From contig NW_003126888.1 in NCBI RefSeq assembly GCF_000003605.2, positions 134,845 to 165,967 on the forward strand: DNA of 31,123 nt, in the 5' to 3' direction. Position numbers and translations under genes: made by a program. This DNA is from Saccoglossus kowalevskii. Taxonomy: Eukaryota; Hemichordata; Enteropneusta; Harrimaniidae. Each line of letters begins with the position of its first letter. Within the stretch, counting starts at the first letter, position 1. This document shows positions 10,218 through 20,117 of this stretch, in pieces. Under the pieces are notes generated by a model. The model was not told where the DNA came from and searched no databases. It worked only from the letters and a program-made list of their open reading frames with translations.

Positions 10218-13083
10218 AAGTCCATAAAAGTTTTATAAGCTTAATTAAATGCAATTTGTAATTTGTGTTTTAGTTATTTTTATTTTTGCCATTTATTGAA
10301 ATGTTTACACTGCAGGTGGATATTTTCATGCTTGATTCAACAAGACGCACAGACGTTCCAACAACTGGTTGCTACTTTTGTAATAACTTAAAACTAGGAT
10401 TCTGTTCTAAATGTTGTTTTGTATCCAACATATATACCAGTAACAAGGTTTGACCACTTTTAAGTCTGCACCACTAAATGGAATATTTTTGTCCAAGTAT
10501 GGTCAAATTATTGCATGGCTAGCTTATCGGGTTTTTTCATAGCTGTATGAGGCGGGGAAATCTGAGGTATATTGTAATATAAAGGTTTGTGATACCAGTA
10601 TTTAAATTGGTTTGTAAATACAATCGATAATTTTGTATTGTTTCCATCTTCAACTGAAACATTGTTGCCTTGTTGTTTATTTATTTGTTTGAAATATTTC
10701 TACATGCATATCACAGTTATTAGAATTTTAATAGTTACTATCTGACTAATCATAAACCCGTGGACCATTTGGTTCAATTGTCACTTTTCTTTTTCATTGC
10801 TTTGTATTTGTTGGAATTGAGTTGGCTCTAGTTGCTGATTTGTAAGTGTTGCTGGTATTTTTCTTGAAGCTAAATTTGAACGATGGACTCATCCTGCAAA
10901 TAGTTTCAAACAGTAAGTCATGATAAATCAAAAAAACAAATCAGCTTTGATGTCAGTCACTCAATGGTATGTAAGATAATACATTTTACTAACAATGCAG
11001 ATGTGAAGTATAAGTCTCTGTCACCTAGAGCCAGAATTACATTACCGAGTACATTTAAAAACAAGTTTGTGTTCAACAATTTAATTTGGTTGTCCAAAGC
11101 ATAAAAACAGTGGTCATTTGACGCGTGACCATTGCTAATTTCAAACTGTGCATGTATTATACTTTTTGAATCAAGTGAATTACAATTCTGGATCTGCCTC
11201 TGATACTATACATGTCCACATATAAACAGTTAATATATAATCAACTTTATTAACCAACAAGGTCCTGCTTAATCAGTTGCTATGTTTATGCAAATAAGGA
11301 ACCAAACTGAATCCTGTGCAAAAATCATCACTTGATGCACTGCTTCATGATTGCTGATTTACAACTATAGAGGGCGTAACTCAAATTCAATTTGCGTGTG
11401 TAATGTTACTTGATGGTTCTTTGATTTAAAGACAAATAAATCTTAAATATGATGATTGTAGCGTATTTTTAACGAGGTCAACCTGCTCTCATTGGGGGTC
11501 ACTTGTTATTTATTTATTTTTCCTGATTCTTGTGTAGAAAATTGAATTTCAGCTGTGAAAACAGTAACAGCTTGTATAAGTGTATCTATACTATGCAGGA
11601 CGGTAGAATTCCATCTATTTTTTTATCGGCTGCTAAACATACTTTGCAGTAAAGAATATAATTAGGGTCTGACATTCTTGTATGGTGTCCTCATCTACGA
11701 AGAATGTTCTTGGGTTGTTTAAGAATTCTGACTATGAAATCAAACTGTCTCATCTATTTAATATTGAATTGGTGCCAGTGAATGATGTAATGGCGATAGA
11801 GTATACTTATGATTAAGCCAATGAGAATTCCTCGTTCTGTTGTTGCTGTGAGCTGGCTGCGTCGATGAATGTGTTGTATTTTAAGCTCTTAGTTATTTAT
11901 ATTGGAAATTGTTTTTTTTTTAGATCATTGTAAAGCTATATTTGTATATTTCTTAATTAAAATATTATTCATATTCATAAATGTAATTGATATGATTTAT
12001 TCAGCCAATATTTTTTTGAAAAATGAAAAAAATAAGTTTATATTAGTAGTAGAATGATTTCATTCTACAAGTGATGAACTACTGGTAAAATCGTGTGGTG
12101 TATGGTTTGAATACTAATTAAGTGATTTTGTGTACTGGCTGGTTGACTTGGCTCATTGTTCCTAGGTACTCTTATACTTTTGATGACTGACTGTTTGCTA
12201 GGGACACTGGACACTTAAATAGCACTGTAGAGGTATTGTATACCAGTGAAACATGTTTGTGGTATTTTCATGATCCCTCAAGAATGTCATGCTGGTCTTG
12301 TAGTCTGATACTGGTAAGAATTAATTGCTTGTGTGATGGACAATTCCATTATAGTAGAGGGGGGGGGGATATACTCTCAGTTTATGCATGTACATCAAAG
12401 GAATGTTCTTCGCAGAGTGAAAACAATGTTTTCTTATATTTTTTTTTTTTTTTTTGAAGAAGAAGAACATGTGTTGTGCCAGAATTGTTTTCATCAGTCC
12501 AATATTTTTTATGTGCCAGTATTTTTAATTTTGCACGTCTTCAAGAGCAATTTTAGTTGTGGTTATGTTATCAGATGTGCACATGTCCATAGACTTGTGG
12601 ATACGTTGCAATTATGGAAACAAACGAAAAATTAGTATGCAAAATTATCTGTTACACAAGCAGCACCAATCACTACAGTAGAAAGACTTAATATAAACTC
12701 ATAACAAAACAGTAGAGTATGCAAATGTGTCAGTTTTGACAGTTTTACTGCAATTTTGTAAACTTATGAGCAGGTAATATGAAGCACATCGGCACTAGCT
12801 GTAAAATTATTTTATGTTCCATCATATCGCGTTCTTAAAATAATCAAAACTATACAAATTTACTTTTTATTTTTGCTGACTATGAGGGCGCTGTATATGT
12901 GTTTGACCTGTGTACACTCGATAAAATAAATATTGTCCTGTTGAGCGAGTTGACCAATGGCAGTTGTAAGAACGTTTTTTTTTGTTTTTTTTATTATTTA
13001 TCTGAAGAGGAAACTTGCATGTTTATCTCTTCTGAAGCTGTTCCTTCAACGGTTTTCACGCAACGAGAAGATATCGACAAGTT
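10218..13083. other. AT-rich DNA with simple tracts and a few motifs, no recognised gene
   Basis: Contents: AGAGGGCG at 11369-11376; a 9-bp-arm palindrome (GTAGAATGA-TT-TCATTCTAC) at 12049-12068; G10 at 12359-12368; T17 at 12439-12455; GAGGGCGCTG at 12884-12893. The overlapping plus-strand ORFs at 12236-12635 run through the G and T tracts and are not convincing. The last part (about 12990-13083) is probably 3' UTR of the minus-strand exon that follows. Confidence 0.5.
12990..12995 (-). promoter_or_regulatory. Candidate polyadenylation signal
   Basis: TTTATT on the plus strand is AATAAA on the minus strand, about 90 nt past the TGA of the candidate exon at 13084-13211. The spacing fits a short 3' UTR. 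Alone it is weak because the hexamer is frequent in AT-rich DNA. Confidence 0.35.
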
Positions 13084-13211
13084 TCACTTAGCATTGTGTT
13101 TGTCGTAAATATAGATTGAACACAAAAGTGTATAGTGTGGTCTCGTACCATCACATTTCAATTCACTGTAAAGATCGTCTAATGCCTTATCATCATGAAA
13201 ATCTCCCCAAT
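13084..13211 (-). CDS. Candidate terminal exon of a minus-strand gene, unknown protein
   Basis: On the minus strand CTTGTTTACTGTTATTTACAG is a strong pyrimidine-rich acceptor. The following ~42 codons read WGDFHDDKALDDLYSELK, then a Cys-, Tyr- and Ile-rich end (LLCSIYIYDKHNAK) before TGA at 13086-13084. The acidic and amphipathic composition looks like real protein, unlike most ORFs here. An AATAAA lies about 90 nt downstream on the same strand. The exon begins with the second base of a codon, so an upstream exon must lie at higher coordinates; I could not identify it. No family recognised. An internal GGTACGAG could act as a donor, so the coding end is not certain. Confidence 0.42.
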
Positions 13212-15951
13212 CTGTAAATAACAGTAAACAAGATACCACTGTTAAAACTTGAGATGAGACATGATTGACAAAAGTGGTAAAGTAAATCAAATGCCTAAAT
13301 TAAAGAATGTGAGGCTTGGTTTAATTCTGTTATTATATTTAGAAATGTTGTGTCTAACTATTAAAATGGTGTCAATTTTAAAAACACTGCAAATCTTTGA
13401 TGTATTGTGTAGTACAAATGACAAAGAGCAAATACAAATTTGGGGTACCATAAACATACCCCCCCCTCCCCCATTGTTAACTCCTACTTTGGCGACCATT
13501 TTTAATTTGACAAAGGGTACAATCGGAAATAATAATTTAGCAAAGTTTCAGGAAATTCCTGTCCCAAAAAATGTGTGATCATCCTTAATAAAAAAAAAGC
13601 ATGAAATATTTACATACCCAGAAAGAAGTATTTTGAAAAAAATAAAAGCTGTGATCTTATTTTATATTCATTGTGCTGTGAAACGGTAATTGATTCATGC
13701 AGGAATTATTAGCTCTTGTTAATGTCAACAGTGATGTCATCATTGGACAGCGCCCTCAATGATTAGATCTGTGTTATAAATCATGAGCCACTGGTTACTT
13801 GACGACATTTATCTAAATTTCCAACTGGTGCTATTACATGAAGATCCCTGCATTTTATCTGGTCTTTTTTTAACAAAAAGTTATCTTGGTTTATGGTCAC
13901 TTGGATTTGTACAAAAAAAAATAAGAAAAAAAATGACAAAAATTCACCTTAATGGCCGAAAACCATCTGAATGCCACATTTCCCACAAAAATAGTTGACG
14001 GTATTTTGCACAGTTTTGAAAATTTTGTAGGTTTGTACATTGGAACATTCTTAATACGTTAATACATCACTTTCTTTGTCTCAAAATGCACAAATTAGAC
14101 ATGTACACAATGACTGGTGTGGTAAAGTTAGTAAATACGTTGGTGTGGGAATATTTCTTGTATATTATTTCATACAAAAGAAAATAAGAGTTCAGCCACA
14201 GAGGGCAGTATACTATACTGACCAATTGCTGTTTGCAATAAAAGACATATAAAATATTTAGAATCGGTAATAACGCGTGATGCAATTTTTACTGAATTTA
14301 GTTGTAGACTTGTCTCTGCTTATAGACAGAATGTGTGTGCTAAGTTCTATATTCTGTTACGATTTATGGAGATGAATTTTGTAACTATATTGTACCATTT
14401 AAACATTTTGTATGTGTATGTGTATGAATATGAAAAATGCTCCTGTTTTGGGAAACTGTTCTGTTTTATTCTGCTGGGTTCAAAGGTAATGATGAACAGC
14501 TGTCAAATGCACCAGGCACCAGAGGGCTCTGAACTCATTGACAGTGTCCTTGTAGAATTCTTTGTCATTTTCAATATACTATTCAAATTTGAATACGATT
14601 TGTTACTTTCATTTTAATGGTTCATTTATAACATGACCCTCGCCCCCACTCAATTTTTCCTTTGTTAAAACATTAGTGCAAACATATAGACCAAAGGATT
14701 ACAGATATGTTGAAGAAAGAAGTTCTTCACAAATCAAAATACTGTACTGCACATTTGGAAAACGAGCTTGTGTGTCATATTCGCTCCATCATTCTTTGTT
14801 GCTCATTTGGGGACATCATTAATTATTTTTTATAAATTAGTATCTCATCTGATATCTGAGAATAAATGGTGATACCAAGCATTGCTCTACGCAGACATAA
14901 AGCCCAAAACAAAAATATTCACGTTTCTGATCCTTGCCAATGTGTGTGTGTGTACATTATAACTTTTCATTTTGTTCTTTATCAAATTGTATCCAAACTA
15001 AAAAAAAAAAAACGAAGAAAATTTTCTTTTAATAAGAGCAAAATTTGTATCCGCATTGATTTTGGATAACAAATTGATCAAAAAGTTTTTTATGTTTTCT
15101 GGGTCTTTTGCAACAAATCATAATATTTTCGTATCAGTGTTCAAGATTCTATAGGATCCTGTACATCTGAACAAGCTCTGGACATTTGGTATGTACGAGA
15201 TCAGTATGCCTGAATGCTTTGTACTTGCCAGGATTGTACCTTTAAATCTGAAGTGCACAGCATGCATTGTATGATACCCATATCAAATATGCTACTGTAT
15301 CAAAGACTGGAGCTTTCCTGTGGACACAACATGTCTGGATGAAAAAACCACCACCCCCTCCACCACGACCACGACCATCACCACTCCCATTCAGCATGCA
15401 AAGCATTTAGCTGATTCAATGTTGCTAGTGGTTTTCGGGAGATGTTGCGCTCACAGTGAGAGAACGTGTGTACTCGTTCATCATTTTCCTTCATTAGCAG
15501 CTACAGAAGATATCGTCTACCTGTGAAGTATTTATGTAAGGAGGACAATGGTAAAGTCGATGGCTCTGAAGGAGCTAGAAACCAAGAGAGAGGGGTAAAA
15601 CTATTGTTTTTTTGCTTAACTTAATTTTAAAGAAGATTTTTTTTAAACTTAATAATGCCGATGTAAACAATTTTTGTTTGCTTTTCTCAAAAAGCGTCAC
15701 ACGATTACACATGCATTTATTGGGTGTTTTTTTTCTGCACATTCCTTCATTGTTTGTCAACACATGAAGTTACAGCGCACACTTTAGTATGCAGGAATGT
15801 TCCAGCCAGACAATATGTAAATTTAAACACCAGTCGGTACTGTGTACACTATTCCAATATTTTGTACATAGATTAAGTTTCTTATCTCTTATCTCTGTGC
15901 ATGTTAAAGGTGACTTCAATATTGTAAAATTGTTACTCTGAAAAATTAATT
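13212..15951. other. AT-rich DNA, probably intronic; no recognised gene
   Basis: Contents: an interrupted C-tract at 13459-13472; CAGCGCCCTC at 13748-13757; CCACAGAGGGCAG at 14196-14208; a CTCF-like GCACCAGAGGGCTC at 14516-14529; a TG run near 14941-14953; an A-run near 15001-15012; and a CCA/CGA-rich microsatellite at about 15348-15385. The short ORFs at 13261-13578, 13783-13998, 14333-14617 and 15320-15526 overlap these simple sequences or lack splice context, and I do not call them. Confidence 0.5.
15348..15385. repeat. Imperfect ACC/CCA microsatellite
   Basis: Repeated CCACC, CGACCA and CACCA trinucleotide-like units without interruption by other sequence. On the plus strand it reads as a Thr-rich run in one frame, which creates a spurious ORF. 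Confidence 0.75.
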
Positions 15952-16153
15952 TACTGTAAAAAACTTTATTTTAGCTGGAATTAATTTTCGCTGAAAAGAC
16001 ATTTTTAGTGATTGTATGGAATTTATTTTCACTGATTTTTGACAAGTTGAATTTAAAATATAGGAAAAAAGGTATATTCGCTGGATTTTATTTTCACTGA
16101 ATCATTCCTTCAGTGAGAATTAATTCCAAGCGAAAATAAAGTATTCTACAGTA
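15952..16153 (+). mobile_element. MITE family B, copy 2 (TA-flanked)
   Basis: It begins TA-CTGTAAAAAACTTTATTTT and ends AATAAAGTATTCTACAG-TA, and shares the internal ATATAGGAAAAAA and GTATATTCGCTGGATTTTA blocks with the copies at 3494, 24230 and 28074. The inverted repeats and TA duplication are intact. No ORF. It lies about 40 bp upstream of the candidate exon at 16193. Confidence 0.9.
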
Positions 16154-16192
16154 TTTGGACCTTGTGACTTTTATTAGAGAGAATCATTTCAG

Positions 16193-16373
16193 AGTTGAGG
16201 TTTTCAGATCGTTTACAAATGAACGAGATGACTCAATAACATTGTCAAACTCGTCTTTTGTCACGCAAAGATGTGTATATGGATCAAAAGATCAAGCTGT
16301 GACACTTTTTCAGTGTATGGCATCATGCAGTCAATGTTTTATTTTATTTTATAATTGCTCTTTAGAAACACTG
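16193..16373 (+). CDS. Candidate internal exon with PAN/apple-like cysteine pattern
   Basis: A moderate acceptor (GAATCATTTCAG) is followed by 60 open codons. They end at CTG|GTAATT, a usable donor on a codon boundary. The reading contains RCVYGSKDQAVTLFQCMASC, then SQCFILFYNCSLETL. The spacing of Cys, the MASC turn and the aromatic FYN segment resemble the helix and strand region of extracellular PAN/apple modules, where a helix Cys pairs with a later strand Cys. That is a resemblance by eye, not a domain match. NCS and NSS are possible N-glycosylation sites. If not spliced, the frame ends at TAA 16386-16388. Alternative: chance open frame, or a pseudo-exon. Confidence 0.33.
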
Positions 16374-18600
16374 GTAATTCTCATGTAAGAATAACTCAGA
16401 TCTTATTTGAACATCTCGTATATCGCTCTTTTTGAATGCAAAGAATCAAATACCTTCTTTGAGCTGGTTTCTTGTTTTCAACAACTTTGTATTAGGTTTC
16501 TACGACTCTCCTCTTGCAGGATGATCTAATGATTGGTTTCTAATGATTGATATATAATTTCACACGGGAAAGTAACAGGATTTGTATATACTAGTTTGCT
16601 TTCAAATGTATTAACATTTTATTTTACTAAATTAATCATGATATAACAATTATTTTCCTTCCACAATGCAGCTTATTTCCTCTTGAGAATGTTATGACCC
16701 CAAATTGAATTGTGCATTCCGATACTAAGCGGAATGTTTAGCCAATTAGCTGGCAATTAGTGCTTATTTGGTGTACTATCCATTATTGCAATGACAGTAA
16801 TAGAACAAAAACTAACAAACCGAGTTGTTCTTAGGTGGGTCCTGTTCTCAACTGCACTGGTTAACAATATTGTGCACATTTCTGTAAAGTATCAGTTGAT
16901 GTTTTGATCATTGTTTACTTTAATCCACTGATAGACATGCTGACATACTTCTTTGATGTTCAGGTAAATCAAACAAATCCAAGACGGGGTAATTAGGGAA
17001 TAAAAGACGGTCATTATAATAACTGCCGCGTGGCTGTAAAAGGATCCCTGGCACACTCCTACCCCCCCCCCCCCAAATACACAATAACATTCCATGGAGG
17101 CAGGTGTGGGGCTGGGTCAGAGACCGTATGGTCTCCATGACAACCCATGATCGACAGGTGTTGAGGAATGTTATCTACTCGAGTCTGGGTTCAGTGTTGG
17201 CAAATTTTTCTCAGAGTACTGTGGACTGCGGGTAGGTGCGATCACTATTTGTCTACAGCTAGCAAGGCAGTGCTTTAATATTGAATTCTTTGTTTCTGTC
17301 AGATTTGAAAAAAAAAGTTTTTTTTTTTTTTTTTAAACAATTACAATGATCAACACTCTCAGTACGAGTACCGAATAAATCATTGGCTTACTTCCTAGTT
17401 GAAGAAACAATGAAATTTATGGGTGTGAGTGATGGAGAGGGAGATTTAGAGAGAGATTGTGATAAAAATAGCTCTAACTTTTTCATTAATTAGACCAAAG
17501 TAGTGAAAACTGTGAAGGGAGGGATAGAAGCATAGTAGATAAATCTAAGGTCAGTAGGGCAGGGATACCTTTTGTGGTTGGGTAACCTACTTAAGTGTAC
17601 ACAGACACCCTTTGGTATGAGCAGCTGCTTATTTGAATTGTTGGGTTTTGTTGGAAGCATCTAACAGTGGTACTCATGCATTTGATTGGCTCGCATGCCC
17701 CTCGCAAACTGCTGAATAGAAGCATGCTGCCGGGCAGGCATCCAGGGCACTGTTTCTTGATAGTAAGGTTTTAGATGTAAATTGATATCACAAAAAGATT
17801 TTCTACCGACCGGCGTTTCTGGGAAGACACGTGTCTGCGTCCAGCTCATGTTAGTCAATATGATTGTTGTTGGTTAAAGCCGAAAGGTTCAGAAGGGCGT
17901 ACTTTTCAAATTCTTATAAAGGGATTTTCCTTCTCAACTTGATACAGCATGGCTTATCAAACCCAACTTCTCCAGGTTAGTAAAATAAACTTTAAGTTTC
18001 TTTTAGTCTTTTGTCAGGGTTTATTACTGAATGAGGTATTTTCTCGAGTCATCAGGAATTTGTCTAGCAGTTGCGAGAAGCATTGAAATGTTCTTTCGCA
18101 TGAGTACCTTTGGCTTCTTTTGTTATTTGTTTATCCCTGAAAATGTTTGCATTTTCTTGCATCCTATTGTCCAAAGATGCCAGCTGAATTTTTTTCAGTG
18201 TAATACAAGTTATTTTTTGCTAGAACGTTCAGTTAATGGTTATAATAAATTTACATCTTTTAACTGTAGGTTCTGGAGATAAAAGGTTTTTTCTCCCTTC
18301 ATAACTCTTGAGTGGTTCATTTAGCTGTTGACTAGTGCCATTTTGGGAGCAGATTTTTTTTTTCGATATGGATCATGCTTTAATAGCAATCACTTGATTC
18401 GTCAATTGAGATAACGCCACTTTGTGTTTTTTTTAACCACCTGAAACTCCTCCAATAACTAGAACCCTCATGAATAATTACTAAATCTCAATTTCATGTG
18501 GATCAATTTTAATTCTAATTACTGATGAATTTTAATTTAATTTTAATTTAATAAATACTTTTCAAATTTAAGCATAATAATAAGCTTATTTACATGGTCT
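16374..18600. other. Gene-less stretch with homopolymer tracts and uncertain open segments
   Basis: Contents: C13 at 17062-17074; a small GAGACC/GGTCTC hairpin near 17120-17135; and an A9-G-T17 near-palindrome at 17308-17334. A minus-strand frame at 17661-17858 is less AT-rich than its surroundings (contains PVGRKSFCDINLHLK) but has no clear splice signals. A 28-nt segment at 17951-17978, between a CAG and a GTTAGT, could be a tiny exon. A plus-strand ORF at 18031-18282 is Phe/Cys-rich and unconvincing. Nothing here is firm. Confidence 0.45.
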
Positions 18601-18893
18601 TTTTTGATTGATATATCTCATTTGCATATTTAACGGTTGATATGCAGATTGCTTCTTACTTTCATAGGTCATTGTTGTTGATTGTTCCTGTTCATTGGCA
18701 TAGCTAATGGGGGTTATGTCCTGACTATTTCCTCTCATTTGCATAATTAATATTTCTATTCTCTAATTTGGTTGGACTAATAGTTCATGTCCTGATTTCT
18801 TTTTACTTGCATAATTAATGCTTTTTTCCTTCATTTCGATAGACCAATTGTTCATGTTCTGATTTCCTTTCATTTGCATAATTAATGGCCCAT
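18601..18893 (+). repeat. Diverged ~68-bp tandem repeat carrying octamer motifs
   Basis: Blocks of the form GTTCATGTYCTGATTTC followed by TTGCATAATTAAT recur at about 18713, 18783 and 18850. More diverged units (TTTGCATATTTAA at 18621, TTGGCATAGCTAATG at 18696) lie upstream. Two of the regular units carry ATTTGCAT, the octamer bound by POU-domain factors, joined directly to the AT-rich homeodomain-like site AATTAAT; the middle unit has ACTTGCAT. No coding capacity. Confidence 0.65.
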
Positions 18894-19020
18894 TCATTAT
18901 TTGTTTAAGCGTTCATATTTTCATTCAAACAATAGACATTATTTCACTTTAAAATCGCCAGACTAAGTTATTTGATTTTTTTATATTACACAAAAACAAA
19001 TTGAATAAATTTTTCAATTT

Positions 19021-19057
19021 GGGGGTGGGGGGGGGGGGGTGGGTGGGGTTGCGGGGG
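19021..19057 (+). repeat. G-rich tract, G-quadruplex candidate
   Basis: At least five runs of three or more G are separated by one to four bases (G5-T-G13-T-G3-T-G4-TTGC-G5). This meets the usual intramolecular G-quadruplex pattern. It sits in strongly AT-rich DNA and has no coding reading. Confidence 0.8.
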
Positions 19058-19390
19058 TTTTTGGTGTGGTATCCTCATAATAACATCATTATATTATATT
19101 ATACATCTTTTTTCTTCCAAAGATACATCATGGAAATGTCTTAATCCAAAAAGTTTAGAACAGACTTAGCAAACTTCTTTGTGTGGAGTCCGGTCAAACC
19201 CTGGTGGCAGTCATGTTTGCTTTTATTATTAGAGGACGCTAACACGCGTAATCATTCCATATATGAAATTCACATTTCCTTATACCCAATATAATACCAG
19301 AAAATTACAGCATGCTGTAACTTATGGCATAACAGTGTCAGATGTATAATGAATCCCGTTATCATGCTATTTTTTGTTTAGGATATTTTT

Positions 19391-19890
19391 TAGCTCCGCT
19401 GTCCACGTAGTCAAGCGAAGCTTATCATATGAGTGATTGTTCGTCATCTGCGTCAACTTTTTACTTTCTCGACCTCTTCTTGAAAACTACAAGCCTGAAT
19501 GCTTTGATACTTGGTGTGTATGTACCTTGGGTAGACCTCTCTTAGATTTCATGATGATATCTTCAGTCCTGCAATTTTGAGAATATTTTTGGTAAAAAGT
19601 GATATTTTGGACTTCTTGTGCAAGTCTGATTGCTTTGATATTTTACATATAGGTACTACAGGTAGACCTCTCAGATTTGTTCGTTTCATGATGATATCTT
19701 CAATTATCTAATTTTGATGAATATTTTTGTCATTTTTGGTAAAAAGTGATATTTTTGAATTCGTGTTGAAAACAGCAAGTCCGATTGCTTTAATACTATA
19801 CATATTGTTCATTTTCTAATGTTATCTTCAGTTCTTTAATTGAAATGTACATTGCTAACAGTAGAGCTATCTCAGCCGAGAGGCTGCTTG
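19391..19890 (+). mobile_element. H2-family hairpin-headed element, full-length but eroded
   Basis: The head TAGCTCCGCTG...AGCGAAGCT is a decayed form of the perfect hairpin at 30613. It is followed by TATCATATGAGTGATTGT, a remnant GTC microsatellite, then three diverged core units starting near 19470, 19619 and 19756 (CGACCTC/GGACTTC/GAATTC variants). The tail CAGCCGAGAGGCTGCTTG can fold as a 5-bp hairpin with a GAGA loop and ends at 19890, matching the tail at 7376-7392. This copy defines both ends of the family at about 500 bp. No ORF. Confidence 0.8.
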
Positions 19891-19904
19891 TTTTAGGCTG
19901 AGAC

Positions 19905-20116
19905 AAAAAATATCTGTTTCTCGTTTCTGCGCGCATCATTTTGATCTATGCGCCTCAGACGTTTTTTTTTCTTCTAAAGCATTTCAAAATGCTTTTGTAC
20001 TTGCACTTGTCTCAAATTTCCATCATTTTAGCTCAGTATTCCAAAAAAAAAAAAAAAAAAACGTCTCGGCACCTTATTTTAAAATTTCCATGAAGCGAGA
20101 AACAGAATTTTTTTTT
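19905..20116. mobile_element. Inverted-repeat element next to the H2 tail
   Basis: The left arm carries CTGTTTCTCG near 19914 and CAGACGTTTTTTTTT near 19957. The reverse complement of the right arm carries TTCTGTTTCTCG, then GAGACGTTTTTTTTT. Arms of roughly 65-70 bp therefore face each other around a ~75-bp centre that includes the small repeat GCATTTCAAAATGC. The right arm holds A19 at 20043-20061. No clear target duplication is visible. It is a MITE-like foldback, inserted about 14 bp past the H2 element. Confidence 0.6.
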
Positions 20117-20117
20117 C

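Noticed and set aside
12049-12068. 9-bp-arm palindrome as operator or terminator
   Set aside because: Isolated short palindromes are expected in 31 kb of AT-rich DNA, and bacterial-type terminators do not apply here.
12236-12635. Two overlapping plus-strand ORFs of 73 and 100 codons
   Set aside because: They run through G10 and T17 tracts, giving Gly- and Phe-runs; not credible proteins.
17661-17858. Minus-strand 65-codon ORF of relatively high GC
   Set aside because: Protein-like in part, but no splice boundaries or homology could be seen; kept only as a note in the regional description.
17951-17978. 28-nt segment between a pyrimidine-rich CAG and GTTAGT, containing an ATG
   Set aside because: Both splice signals are fair, but such short bracketed segments arise often by chance in AT-rich introns; nothing adjacent supports it.
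18031-18282. 83-codon plus-strand ORF rich in Phe and Cys
   Set aside because: AT-driven composition, no acceptor/donor pair of quality, no motif.
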